A program made the translations under genes and the position numbers. From Tillus elongatus (taxonomy: Eukaryota > Arthropoda > Insecta > Coleoptera > Cleridae): 64,000 nucleotides of DNA. The notes below the pieces were generated by a model. It did not search any database, had not been told where the DNA came from, and was given only the letters and a program-made list of their open reading frames with translations. The stretch lies in assembly GCA_964006375.1 (NCBI GenBank), contig OZ023269.1:127271723-127335722 (forward strand), in the 5' to 3' direction. Below are positions 32,232 through 43,292 of the stretch, one piece after another. Within the stretch, counting starts at the first letter, position 1, and each line of letters opens with the position of its first letter.

Positions 32232-32382
32232 ATGTACAAGTGTCGCCATCGGTGGCGTAGCCAAGTAATACGTTGTCACGGCAGCTCTAAAAAACACAAA
32301 CTGTTATATACATAGAGACTGTGTACAACTCACGATTTAAAAAAATCGCTAGCGCTGGTACTTTCTTCCCTAATTTTTTAAA
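32232..32382 (-). repeat. hammerhead-family repeat fragment, ribozyme missing
   Basis: AGATGTACAAGTGTCGCCAT, AATACGTTGTCACGGCAGCT and AGAGACTGTGTACAACTCAC match 27,571-27,720 in the same orientation. The copy stops at the AGCGCTGG position, before the hammerhead would appear. Confidence 0.7.
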
Positions 32383-32475
32383 GATGATCTGAGTCCTACC
32401 ACTTCAAAAGAAGAATTTGAGGAAGCCTTGAAGGAGTTAAGGAAAAATCCATGCGTAGACTAAATAACAGCTAAC
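32383..32475 (+). pseudogene. tiny LINE reverse transcriptase N-terminal scrap
   Basis: DDLSPTTSKEEFEEALKELR followed by KNPCVD corresponds to the segment just before the KSPGxDGI block in many LINE reverse transcriptases (E-E-hxxAhxxLKxxKAPGhD). A stop follows, then ITANF. It is too short for clade assignment. Confidence 0.5.
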
Positions 32476-34751
32476 TTTTGAAATATTATGTTGAGAAAAA
32501 GAAACAACGCCAATGACCAGGCCACATGGCATTTATACTGTGATGAAGCTTCGCAGGATGGATATACTTTTGGAAAAAGACCGAGATTGGACACTGTGGT
32601 TGTAAACTAAAAATAATAACAATAATTTTTTGGTTTTTGGAGCGATTTTGCTTTTTGTTTCATACATTTGGAAAACAACTGCAGCGTAATTATTCCTGTT
32701 TCGAAAAAATTCAGGAAGAGACAAAAGCGAAATCTCCTTGTAAATAATAGAAGCGTTAAAAACATTTTAACCAAACAGATTGCAACCAAAAAAAGGTGGA
32801 CGGAAATAACATGCAGAAAAATTTGCGAGGAGGCGTGGTTCCGAATACTACGCTTTAAAAAGGTCAGCTAGAACAGTTAGTTTGTACATACCTTATCTTA
32901 CATTTAACATTATCTTGTTCGGTTATGTGTACCAACCTTTAGACGCAATGGAGATCATCTCAAAGCTACATAAAGATAATTATTAAAGTGGTTCAAATGA
33001 AAACGAAACTGCATTCATTAGAGGAGTAGATAGCCAGCGGGTTCCAGACTTATAGAGTTTGTTGCAATTATTTTCTCGTGCACCTTTCAGACGATATCCG
33101 TCAAAAGTTTTTCGTGACAATTGTAACAGAGATCAGGTAATTACAGTAGCATTACAATATTACTGGAACGGGGTCTAATTACAGACCAAACAAAGAGAAA
33201 TTACAGAACCACTTATTTTTTTATACCATTAGCCGTACCTAGCCGTACCTTGGACACAAAAACCGCCTTAATGAACCTATATTATCATTATTTTTACTAA
33301 TACACCACACTCTGTTTGCAACAATTACAACTTTACATATCGATATTTTTCATGCAGATAAGTGTAAGTTGTATAAGTATAAAAAGTCGCATAGACGCGA
33401 CATAATTACAAGCTGACTGAAAGCAAATGTTATAGTGAAAATGGACATGTTTATTTTTAGGTTGAACGAATGTGTTGTTTATTTTATTTTCATACAGCTA
33501 TTTTATTCTCTTTGAAATTTAAGGTATAGACAGAATAATGTTATATAAATTTACAACAATATAGGCAAGTGTGGGTGGCATTGGAAATGTCAAACGTTGT
33601 TTTCCAAACCTCTTATACCTTGCAAATAAATCAAAGTGAAAAAAGTTCAGTTATTAGCCAGTGTAATTCGACCGTCTGGCATTTAAATTTATGAAAGCTA
33701 TACATGCACATTTGTGATATAAAATACAGAGGATGCATTAAAAAACTGTTAACTACATATTCTGTTGACAATTAAACTGATAGCGTTTATACCAAAAAAA
33801 AGGATCGTTTACAAAGGCCATTTTATTACACGTAATTTCTGAACGTCACAACGTCTTATTACACTGTAGACCAGATGCAAATCTTAAAAAATAATAGAAA
33901 TTACAGAGGTCCAAGACTTGAGTTCTACGGAACTCTGAAATAGAAACATTGCCTGTAAAGACAACTTGAGAATCATGTTTTAGTGAGTATTGTTTAAAAA
34001 ATTGTTCTCCCACTCACAGGCAAACTTGACGTGTTTTATGTTTTTTCCGACAAAATCTTTTCCTAGCAGTTATGGCTGCTAGCTCGTTTTTAATGGGCCA
34101 GTCTGTATTTGAACACGATTAAACGATTTGGAAGCCAATGAATAATATATGGGAAATGTTCTAAACGCCCCTGGTATTGAGCTGTCAAGAAAAACATTTC
34201 AGTTACGGTAATTAATTTCATGTTGAACATGAAGGAATAATATTATTTAGAGAATCAGAATAATCCATAGCACAACGTTGACAGTTGCTATTTAAATGTC
34301 AAGATGGGTGTATCTACTTATAACCACTTAAATATACATCCCCGGTCTTTCTTCTTTCCAGAGATATCGTTTACATGTCTTATTATACAGTGACATCCTT
34401 TTATTAACTTCAAATATTCACTTTGCAAATTGTCTTGAAACCAACCATGTGAATATAAATTTATTTTCAAAGAAACGCCATGAAAAATATTATTTCTGCA
34501 CATTATACCTTCCAAAGTAATTACTTTTTATATTATTTCTCTGCTAACAATAATAAATATTGTCATGGGAAAGTTAACTGTATCAAAAGAAAATGAGAAA
34601 GAAGAAGGAAACGTGGAATATACACCGAACATTTGAAATTTTATTTAACTTAGAATTAAATTAAGGGAGGGAAATTAATAACGACTTTTCGGTAAGTACA
34701 AAAAATATACCTACAGAATTCAAACGTAAGTAATATTTCAACAATTACTCT
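32476..34751. other. no recognisable gene, 2.3 kb
   Basis: No motif or shared repeat was found. A short tandem TAGCCGTACC duplication lies near 33,232. The stretch is among the longest in the window without a visible transposon, so it may be older intron sequence. Confidence 0.4.
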
Positions 34752-34898
34752 ATTAGTGAATTTTCTTAAAAAAAATTCACTAATGGGGAGATCCCGACTT
34801 TTGAATTTTGAAAAAATTTCTTCAAATGACCGCGAACTAGGCCCCCTAGAACACATATCCGGGGTCCGTTTCAATTTTTATATGTTTATATATATATA

Positions 34899-34978
<80 letters not shown>

Positions 34979-36086
34979 ATATATGTATCACACCGATAAC
35001 TCAAAAAATAATAGGCCGATTTTGACTAAATTTGGTGGAAAAATTCCTTTTGCAAATGGCTTGGATAAGTTCGTTAGCCAGGAAAATCTGCCCAGGTTTT
35101 CCCGGAAAATTTTGTGTTTTCTTTCGAAAAAAATTTATATCTCCGGAATTAACAAAGTAAGGGCAACCAAATTTGGTACGCTAGTTAATATCCTTATAGG
35201 TAAGCCACCTACCAAAATTTAGCTATGTAGGTCAAAAGACAAAAAAGTTATAGGCATTTAAAGAAAAATAAATTAGGGTTTTCCTCAAAACGTCAAAGTT
35301 GCGATTTAAAACGTCAAAATCGGCAACATTTAGGCAAAGAACTTGAATCTAATACGGGATATGGAAATCAAATGTCTCAAGAAGGATGTTTTACAAACTC
35401 TGAAGTCTTAGTTTCAACCGTCATTGTCCTTCATTTTACTAAAATGTTTCCAGAAAATTCATTTCAAATAGACCCTTTCTCTGATGCTTGCCAGTAAGTA
35501 GTTTATCATTTAATGGTATATAATTTTTGTCGAATTTTCGTAAAAAATCAATAAAGCTCAATATATCCGTTATTATACAAGATATGAAGAAAATTTGTAT
35601 ATATTAATTATAGGGTGTCTTGAGCTACATCTTAAAAAAATATTTCTACAATCACAGGGTGGCCCATAAGTCGTTGGTGATACAAATTATCTTCTTTTTT
35701 TTTTAAATCAAACACGCCTTATGTTATTGCATTTTTGAATATTTCAGCGATGCATGTTTGTAAGACAAGAAATTCGGGACGCAGCAAGTGCGTTATGGTA
35801 GCGAATTTTCATTAAATGCTTCAAATTTGAATAGCTCAATTTGCTATTAACCTATAAGGTTGACCAAGAAACGAGTTTTTCCGGGAACACTTTAAGTTTA
35901 CTTTTGGAAATTTTTGTACATTTTCACACAATAAAGTTATTTTTATGAAACATGGCACATTGTTTTTACTATATAGGTTATACTGGTAACCAAAATTGAT
36001 GCCTGCTTTCTTAAAAAGGAAACACATATTTGCAATTAAAAACATTTTTATGAAAATTCACTACCATAACGCACTTGCTGCGTCCC
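34752..36086 (+). mobile_element. composite TA-core element, copy A
   Basis: Modules: TTAGTGAATTTTCTTAAAAA hairpin end; CCCCTAGAACACATATCCGG; TA tract 34,887-34,985; body with TTCGTTAGCCAGGAAAATCT and CAACCGTCATTGTCCTTCAT; the CAATAAAGCTCAATATATCC and AGGGTGGCCCATAAGTCG module; then a complete 311-bp palindrome-tipped MITE. Copy B at 54,973-56,402 has the same modules in the same order with high similarity, so the whole ~1.35-kb block moves or was duplicated as a unit. No coding sequence. Confidence 0.8.
35776..36086. mobile_element. 311-bp MITE with palindromic terminal repeats
   Basis: The left end GGGACGCAGCAAGTGCGTTA and the right end, its complement, are inverted repeats of about 36 bp. 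Each repeat contains its own hairpin ACGCA-GCAAG-TGCGT. The interior has CACATTGTTTTTACTATATA and GGTAACCAAAATTGATGCC. Nearly identical elements are at 56,094-56,402 and, more diverged, 60,351-60,675. Confidence 0.85.
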
Positions 36087-36170
36087 GAACTTTTAATATA
36101 TCAAACTGGGGAGAGAAAAAGTTCTTTCTTGTTTATTAAAATTAGATGATCTATTAATTAGTACACAACA

Positions 36171-36230
36171 AAAAAGTCTGGATACAGCAAGTGCGTTATG
36201 ATAGGGAATTAAAAATCAAATACAACTGGC
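36171..36230 (+). repeat. isolated MITE terminus
   Basis: AAAAAGTCTGGATACAGCAA then GTGCGTTATGATAGGGAATT is one end of the MITE family with no body attached. Confidence 0.65.
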
Positions 36231-36423
36231 ATAGGCGACACATACTTTCCACTACATTTTTTAAGAAAATGGAAAAAATGTATCGGTAATACAATTTTAT
36301 AGTCACCAAAGTAAATAATAGCTAGATATAAATAATTATAAGTAAATAATGTAAAAAAATGACAAGAAAAACTAATAGACATAAAAACACGTGATATTTT
36401 ATACTTTGGAACCATAAAAATCT

Positions 36424-36756
36424 TCTTTTTTTTTAACGTCAATCCATTTCTGCGACGATGGCCAATCACCGCCGCCAAGGAACACTTTCACCTCACTATC
36501 CTGGAAATTTCCCCGAACCCTAGCCTTTCTGTAAGAAGGGTTGGAATCTGTAACATGACTAACATCGCATGGTACACGGAATCGACGTATTTACGCCCCC
36601 TCCGAAGGGCGGAATGTGCAGACATTCCCCCTTCCTCAAATACAATGCCATAACCGCGGGACTTAAAAAGTGAAAGGGTCACCTACTGGTAATCGAACCC
36701 AGTACCTATGGGTTCAGAGGCATACGTTCTTACCACTGGACCACCGAGATTTTAAC
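36424..36756 (-). mobile_element. tRNA-derived SINE
   Basis: On the minus strand a tRNA-like head has A box TGGTCCAGTGGTAAGA (36,729-36,744) and B box GGGTTCGATTACC (36,688-36,700), with a T-arm that can form ACTGG/CCAGT. A ~240-bp tRNA-unrelated body with CCCTTCGGAGGGGGCGTAAA follows, and it ends in an A-rich tail at 36,424-36,434. Length, promoter and tail are all as expected for a SINE transcribed by polymerase III. It is GC-richer than its flanks. No second copy was found here, and no clear target duplication. Confidence 0.8.
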
Positions 36757-36884
36757 ACCTGCAATGATATATCCCGTTTTTAACAGGGTGGAGCTTTGTC
36801 ACATTGTGCATTGTAAGCGTGAGTCCGATGCGGATTGGTCAAAGGTCGAATGTGTTTTTGTTGTTTTACCAACAAGTTTATTCT

Positions 36885-36889
<5 letters not shown>

Positions 36890-36971
<82 letters not shown>

Positions 36972-37235
36972 AAAAAAACAAACTTTGCACCAAAATTTAG
37001 ATCTCTCAGTTGAAAGAAAAAAAGTTATAGGCACTTAATAAAGCAACATTTTTGTGCCACTAAAAGTCAGAGAAGACGCAATACCAAAATATTGTATGTA
37101 TTAAACAAAATCTATTAAATATTACAGAGAACGTTTATCTTTTCATGACGCAAAAAGTGCAAGAAGTACCAGAAAGATTACGTTGAAAATTTTATAATTT
37201 GTCTCGTGTAAATCTCACTGGAGATTAGAAACGTG
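36890..37235 (-). repeat. TA tract with TA-core body
   Basis: The TA tract 36,890-36,968 is followed by AACTTTGCACCAAAATTTAG, TTTTTGTGCCACTAAAAGTC and TATTGTATGTATTAAAC, the complement of the body at 508-720. The core part is missing on the left, where the tract follows TTATTCTGTT directly. Confidence 0.75.
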
Positions 37236-38232
37236 ACAATTAGTATAAGTATGGTGGTTTATAAATAGAAAATATTGCACAAAATGTATATTAGAATGTC
37301 TCAGATTTATGCTACACTTCTCATTTCTTAAAATAGTTGCAAAATCTGCCCCTAAAGACCTTACATATTACAAATAAATAACTTAATCCCATTATCGGTT
37401 ATCTACGTTGCATTGCAGAGTGTGATGGAAGGTTTACAATGGTGTAATTGGGAGGGTGCATTGCTGATGAGCAAAGGGATGCCGGTTCAAATCTCACGCT
37501 GACCGAATTTCTCTTTCAACTTTCTTTTTTCGTCTTTGATTCAATTTTAACGTTATCTGATCAGATTGTGTAATTCCAATATTTTTTAGCGACTTTCTGT
37601 TGATAATGAGAGATACGCACTTTAAGACTTTTAATTCAAGTTTAATAACAGCTGTTGTTGCCTTTAGCTGGCAAAACCGTTCCACAGTTAACATAGATGT
37701 AGAGATTTGTGACATCAGAAGACGTTACTTTCTTCTCTACAACCGGATTCAATTTTTACAGCATCCACACGCAAAGGAATTTTCTCTGTGAAGCAACAGA
37801 AAAAGTATATAGTTCTGTATTTAAATCAGATTTTGAATATTGTTATTTATTTCTATTAGCTAATTTTCTTGTACAAGCTGTTATTTTAATAGCAAATTTT
37901 ATGATAAATGAACTTAATGAATTTTCTTTGAAGAGACATTTGTTGCGAATTTTTGTATAAAAAATTATTCAGTTGATGGAACATTTTTTAAACGAAATTC
38001 GTCGAAAATAAGGTTTTAATGGATTTTCATGCAAACAAATTATTTTATTTTCAATCTTGATTACAGATTGAGTATATAATTTGAATTTTATGTATTTTTT
38101 GAGCAAAACGTTGTGTAAAAGATATTTAGCCCAATTTGATGTCTGCTTTCATTTGAAAAAGACATATTTGCCATTAAAAACATTTTTTGGAAAAGTCACT
38201 ACCATAACGCACTTGCTGCGTCCAGACTTTTT
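37236..38232 (+). repeat. repeat S, copy 2
   Basis: This is the opposite orientation to copy 1. It contains the tRNA-type B box GGTTCAAATCTC (37,485-37,496), ACCGTTCCACAGTTAACATA and ACAACCGGATTCAATTTTTA. It closes with the MITE terminus CATAACGCACTTGCTGCGTC at 38,201-38,221. The A box is not recognisable, so the promoter is probably dead. Confidence 0.75.
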
Positions 38233-38620
<388 letters not shown>

Positions 38621-39215
38621 TACCTGGTTTAACTAAAGGGTCAGAGAAATAGCTTTAAATATGTGACCCGAGAACAATGTAGACTTTTGTTTACATTAGC
38701 AATGATGAATTTACTCACACAATTTTATTTAGTAACTTATAACAGATGGAAATAGCATTATTTTTGCGTGCCAGCTTGTTAATAGCTATCGTGTTTCCTT
38801 ACTTTTAATCCATAATCAAGTTAAAAACTACATTATCTAGACGTCTGATATTGTTACATTGTTTATGCTAATGTAGCTTTGTATCCGTGCACTGGCAAAT
38901 CCAAAACAAAAATTAATAGAAAAACATTTCACATGTTTTATTTGTGTGTTAATATTGATTACTTCCTTTAAACGTTAACTCACAAAAATGGAAATTATAT
39001 CGTTTAAGTGCTCGACTGTCAGTTAACTTTACATGTATTTTATATGTTCTTGCTCGATTCTTTATGAATTTCGGTATCAGAAAACAAATCTGGATTTAGT
39101 GAAATGCGTTATAAGAGCGAAATGTCATTTCAAAAACATCAACTGTCCATTATTGTGCAAATGTGCAATGTGCATATCCAAGCTGGCATGGAATTATTTA
39201 TTCCACATACACAGA
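38621..39215. other. no recognisable feature
   Basis: AT-rich sequence. The open frame that begins at 39,033 only becomes recognisable as LINE at about 39,216; its first ~60 codons are not LINE-like. Confidence 0.4.
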
Positions 39216-40765
39216 AAACCTCTTCAGCCACTCAAAAGCCCTGGTTCTCTAAAATCCTGTGACAAGGCCAGACTTGAAAAGGTCAAAGCTCACAAAACGC
39301 TTCTACACAATCGCAGTCAAGAAAACCGTCAAGCATTTAACGACGCAAGAAACCGCTATGTCCGCATTCTTTCTGAGGCAAAAAACTTGTTTAATAACCA
39401 CATCAAAAACAAGGTCCTCTCAAGCACCAACGGCAACAAACCCTTCTGGACTCTTGCTAAATCTATTGGGAATAATTTCTGCAAGAGCACGTCCCCGCCT
39501 CTTGTTTCAGGGGATGAAATTGTTTCTACCGCCCTGGGCAAGGCTGAACTTTTTGCCTCGTTGTTCGCCGGCAATTCTACTCTCAACCCAACTCCAAATG
39601 TTGAACCACCAACAGTCCCCAATGTCGCGGATAACATGGCGGATATCATTTTCAAAACTAAAATGGTACGAAAGATGCTCTCTTCTTTTAATACCTCTGG
39701 CCTTGACGAGATCCCAGCAATTGTTCTCAAAAAATGCGCACCAGAACTGGCTCCTGTCCTGACTCGTCTGTTGCAGACATCTTACAATAGAGGGATATTC
39801 CCTAGTAACTGGAAAACGTCTCGAGTACAACCCGTCCCCCAGAAAGAATCTGAAGCGCTTCCTAGCAACTACAGGCCTATTTCTCTCCTTTCAGTCGTGT
39901 GAAGTGATGGAAAAGTATATGAACATGGAATTACTAAAATTTCTTGAAAAACACAGTCTAATCCACGACAGGCAGTATGGATTCCGTCATCGCAGATCAA
40001 CTGCCGACCTCCTTTCTTTTGTCACCCATTGTTGGAACAAGTCTATGGAACTACACGGTGAACCCCAGATTGTCGCTCTAGACATATCCAAAGCATTCGA
40101 CTAGGTCTGGCACGCAGCGCAGCTTAATAAACTTCCGGCCTATGGCCTACCACCAAAACTCTGTACCTGGACAGCAAATTTCCTCTCCAACCGGAGCATT
40201 TCTGTTGTCGTGGATGGCCATTCCTCTAAACTGTATCCAATTAATTCAGGAGTCCCTCAAGGTTCAGCTTTAGCCCCTACTTGGTTTCTTCTCCACATCA
40301 ATGACCTCCTCTCTAGCGCATCCAACCCAATTCGCTATTACGACAGCACCCTTCACTCAAATATACATAATTCTAAGCATGTCTCTTTAGCCCAATTAGA
40401 TGAAGAACGCAGACTCATGGAGGGCTCTGTCTCTGTGGATCTCCATAAAACATTAGATTGGGGAAGTAGAAATATTGCACAATTCAACTCCACCAAATAT
40501 CAGTCTTGCTTTCTATCTCATAAGAGATAGACCAGCCCTAGACCCATCACAATGAACAACCAAATTATTCAAAGTAATGAGTCCTTTTCACTTGTTGGCA
40601 TTTCTGTGGATCAAAATCTTAATTGCCACCAACATGTCACATCAATTGCAGAAGCGGCTACTAAGAAATTAGGTTTCCTCTTCCGGGCTCGCAAATACTT
40701 TTCACCAGCTAATCTCTATACCTTATATACTTCACAAATAAGGCCAAGCCTCGAATACTGCAGAT
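39216..40765 (+). pseudogene. jockey/CR1-group LINE, most complete RT copy
   Basis: This covers the linker and reverse transcriptase. Blocks in order: SCDKARLEKVKAHKTLLHN, NNHIKNKVLSSTNGNKPFW, TSGLDEIPAIVLKKCAPEL, LPSNYRPISLLSVV (then a frameshift at 39,900), MEKYMNMELLKFLEKHSLI, DRQYGFRHRRSTADLLSFV, VALDISKAFD followed by a TAG at 40,102-40,104 in place of Gln, VVVDGHSSKLYPINSGVPQG and FLLHINDLL. The catalytic YADD is deleted (IRYYDSTLHS where IHSYADDSTLHS is expected). The thumb region NQIIQSNESFSLVGISV to LYTSQIRPSLEYC follows. It stops at 40,765, where another repeat begins. Endonuclease and 3-prime end are absent. Confidence 0.9.
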
Positions 40766-40958
40766 ATTTCCTAGGTCTAGTGTTGAACGACCTTGGAGAC
40801 GATTTCCAGTATGATCTGGGGAGTAAGCAACTACAACACAACCTACCCTTATCCATCTCTCTAAGAAATAGGCAGATGGATGTCTTAGATTTCCTTTCCG
40901 CTGTGTCGTTAACTCGACGTTTCAGCTTCCGCTTAGGAGACATTTTCAAAAGAGGTTA
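40766..40958 (-). repeat. Penelope-like repeat fragment, second copy
   Basis: On the minus strand it contains TTGAAAATGTCTCCTAAGCG, AAGCTGAAACGTCGAGTTAA and, further along, ACTCCCCAGATCATACTGG and AAATCGTCTCCAAGG, matching 22,620-22,795. The CTGANGA-like and GAAAC parts are too degenerate to call a ribozyme. Confidence 0.5.
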
Positions 40959-41320
40959 AAAAATACGGGAGGGATGTATTGTTAAGGCTTCAGACTATTC
41001 GCATTAGGTCCATACAAACTGGAAAAGAAATAAATATTGTAAAGCCGGAGCCGGTTAGAAATAAAGTGAGAGAAGTAGCCATTTTAGGGCACGTTGTAAT
41101 GAATCTAATCCTAAGTACAAAAAGCTTGTATCTGGAGTAAGTCGGACAAGCATCATACGAATTCTAAAAACCACAAATACCATTATAACAAAATTCATTT
41201 AATGCAAGAGCTTAATGAAGATGACTGACCGCCGTCTACAATTTTGTGAAATAATGAGTGAACAGATCATAGATCCAGACTTTCGATATAACATTTGTTT
41301 TTAAGAAGAATCATCAGCAA
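40959..41320 (+). pseudogene. Tc1/mariner-type transposase middle fragment
   Basis: Frames on the plus strand read KPEPVRNKVREVAILGHVVM, then a helix-turn-helix-like VGRTSIIRILKTT, then a frameshift to IHLMQELNEDD, RRLQFCEIMSEQIIDPDFRY and NICF. The last corresponds to the segment just before the FSDEATF block in DUF4817-type insect transposases. Catalytic residues are missing. It resembles 53,123-54,540 in domain order but is a different lineage. Confidence 0.65.
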
Positions 41321-41369
41321 ACATAGTCAAGTTTGAACGATGCAAATTGGAAGATTTTCAAAAACAGAT

Positions 41370-41640
41370 GCGGGGCCAGAATAGATCCCTATGTCATACC
41401 AGGTATAGTCTTAAGACGAGAATGCGAACCAGCAAACCTCACTTGAAAGAAGCGGTTATTAAGAAAGGATTGAATACATACAGCAGGAACTTCCCCACGC
41501 TATTAGCAAGCTTTCGCAGTGAAATATTGGCACCTTATCGAAAGCTCTGTTGAAATGAAAATAAATAATATCTACTTTTCCCAATTCTTTTTTGACAAAC
41601 GGCATGATTTGTCTACGATTTAGATAACATTTGAATGTAT
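41370..41640 (-). pseudogene. LINE reverse transcriptase scrap
   Basis: The minus strand reads VKKELGKVDIIYFHFNRAFD then KVPIFHCESLL, corresponding to the VDxIYxDFSKAFDKVPH block of jockey-type reverse transcriptases; the catalytic Asp before F is His here. After stops, SEVCWFAFSS and IGIYSGP may be remains of the VxSGVPQGSILGP block. Strongly decayed. Confidence 0.6.
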
Positions 41641-41754
41641 TAAATTTGAAAAGTTGCATAACCATCAGTTACATTTGTATAGCAATTGGTTTTCGATTTA
41701 GAAAGCATTGAAATATCTTGTTAGAAAGTTAACTCTTTAAAAAATTTATGTGTC

Positions 41755-42031
41755 ATACAAATTGAAACTAACCCCATATGTTTTAGGGGTCCTAGTTCGC
41801 ACTCATGTTTTTAAAAGTCATGAAGTCCTAATCTCAATAAATATGTCAAAAGTCTATTGCTTTCTAATCACTCGATCATAAAATTGTATTTGTAACGGCT
41901 CATAATTGTACTAAGTAAAAATAGAGTTACAAAAACGGAATGATTCAAAAACCTGCGCAATACGTTCTTGGTTTGGGTAGTAGTACTTATCATGATAATT
42001 ATTCTATTACAACATATATTTGTCATTTCGG

Positions 42032-42093
<62 letters not shown>
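41755..42093 (-). repeat. diverged TA-core piece and TA tract
   Basis: AAATTGAAACTAACCCCATA, TTTTAGGGGTCCTAGTTCGC and ACTCATG match the core (complement side). A separate TA tract lies at 42,033-42,093, only 66 bp before the Cirl exon. Confidence 0.6.
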
Positions 42094-42099
<6 letters not shown>

Positions 42100-42159
42100 T
42101 AAACCTTTTGTGTCTTTTTTTGTATTGTCCGAGTTCTACATAGATATTTTTTGTTTCAG

Positions 42160-42352
42160 AAGTATACAGATATGATACGGCATACGCTTGTGAAGGAAAA
42201 ACGTTGAAAATAGAGTGTAAAGAAGGTGAATTGATTAAGTTAATACGGGCTAATTACGGCCGTTTTTCAATTACAATCTGCAACGACCACGGTAACACAG
42301 ATTGGAGCGTCAATTGTATGGCACCAAAGTCTTTAAGAGTTCTACATGAAAG
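42160..42352 (+). CDS. Cirl: Cirl/latrophilin internal exon, SUEL lectin domain
   Basis: A 193-nt exon encoding 63 full codons. It contains [40 protein letters not shown] and [20 protein letters not shown]. This is the N-terminal part of the galactose-binding (SUEL/RBL) lectin domain of the adhesion GPCR latrophilin, near-identical to insect Cirl in the [21 protein letters not shown] and WSVNCM-PKSL blocks. The protein acts at the plasma membrane, where the lectin domain faces outward. The acceptor is TTTTTTGTTTCAG before 42,160 and the donor is AG|GTAAGT at 42,353. The exon starts with two bases of a split codon and ends with two of another. The rest of the domain, with its last cysteines, must lie in a downstream exon not found here. 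No frameshift or stop; a functional exon seems certain. Confidence 0.94.
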
Positions 42353-42894
42353 GTAAGTTTTCAAAAGCTTTTTTTAGTATATATTTGTGGAAAATATCAT
42401 CTGGTCGTCACATATTTCTTTCTAATGCTTTTTTCTAACGGCACTGAATGTTTGCAAACCATTTTTTTTTCATCGCACTTTTTTCTCTCTTTATTTTGCA
42501 GCAAATAATATAACGCTTTTTTACAAGCTTAATTCAAGTCTCAAATTCAGAGGTAGCTTGTAGTTCTATAATTTAGGATAAAATTTTTGGCTATAACAGA
42601 AATATAGGCAAAAGAATGAGGCTTGGTTTTTTTCTAAGAAGGCAGTCAATTTTTGTTTGCTAATTTTCAGTGAGAGTTTTAACTCACAGTTATTTAATTT
42701 GCAGTGATAATTTTCTTCTTTTTGTATACAAGAAAATGTATCCTGTCTTTGTGCAAAATAATTACAAAAATTGACAGTCTAAATGCAAGTGATAGTAAAA
42801 TAACAATTTTTATTGCCTAGAATGTAGCAAAATGACCTTACATTGAAAAAAATAATATATTATTTCTAATTGTCATAACGTCTACGTTTGACAT
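42353..42894 (+). other. Cirl intron, nothing recognisable
   Basis: Intron sequence after the donor site. No second exon, repeat or RNA gene seen before the fold-back element. Confidence 0.5.
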
Positions 42895-43292
42895 GATTAA
42901 AAGGGAACAATTAAAAGGCTTCCACTACCAGACAATTGTTTTTCTCAACCCTACGCGTTTCGGCCCATTATTGAGCCATCTTCAGGGCTTTAGACCTACG
43001 CTTCTGGTAGGTCTACCATGCGAGTGACTACACTGTAACTACAGAAAGGTACAAGGTCTAGCAAGGTCTGTTTTGAAATTTGACCTTAGTTTTTGTTAGA
43101 CCTTGTACTTTTCTGTAGTTACAGTGTAGTCACTCGCATGGTAGACCTACCAGAAACATGGTTTCTGACAACCAATTTTTACATTCTAGGTCTACACCCC
43201 TGAAGATGGCTGAATAATGGGCCGAAACGCGTAGGGTTGAGAATAAAACAATTGTCTGGTAGTGAAAGCCTTTTAATGATTCCCTTTTAATC
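42895..43292. mobile_element. 398-bp fold-back element
   Basis: Terminal inverted repeats of ~76 bp start GATTAAAAGGGAACAATTAA and contain CTACCAGACAATTGTTTT and AACCCTACGCGTTTCGGCCC. Further inverted segments (GGTAGACCTACC and CATGCGAGTGACTACACTG with their complements) extend the fold-back to most of the element. On the plus strand at 43,196-43,237: ACCC, CTGAAGAT, GGC...GCC, GAAACGCGTA, GGGT, a hammerhead-like order in which ACCC pairs with GGGT and ACGCGT is palindromic. The mirror copy is at 42,944-42,990. The family's smaller member is at 949-1,158. Confidence 0.85.

Noticed and set aside
34887..34985. TA tracts as CRISPR-like or satellite arrays
   Set aside because: They are simple dinucleotide repeats with no spacers; the shared flanks are explained by the TA-core repeat family.
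36688..36752. Functional tRNA gene
   Set aside because: The cloverleaf is imperfect, and the sequence continues into a body with an A-rich tail, so it is a SINE head.
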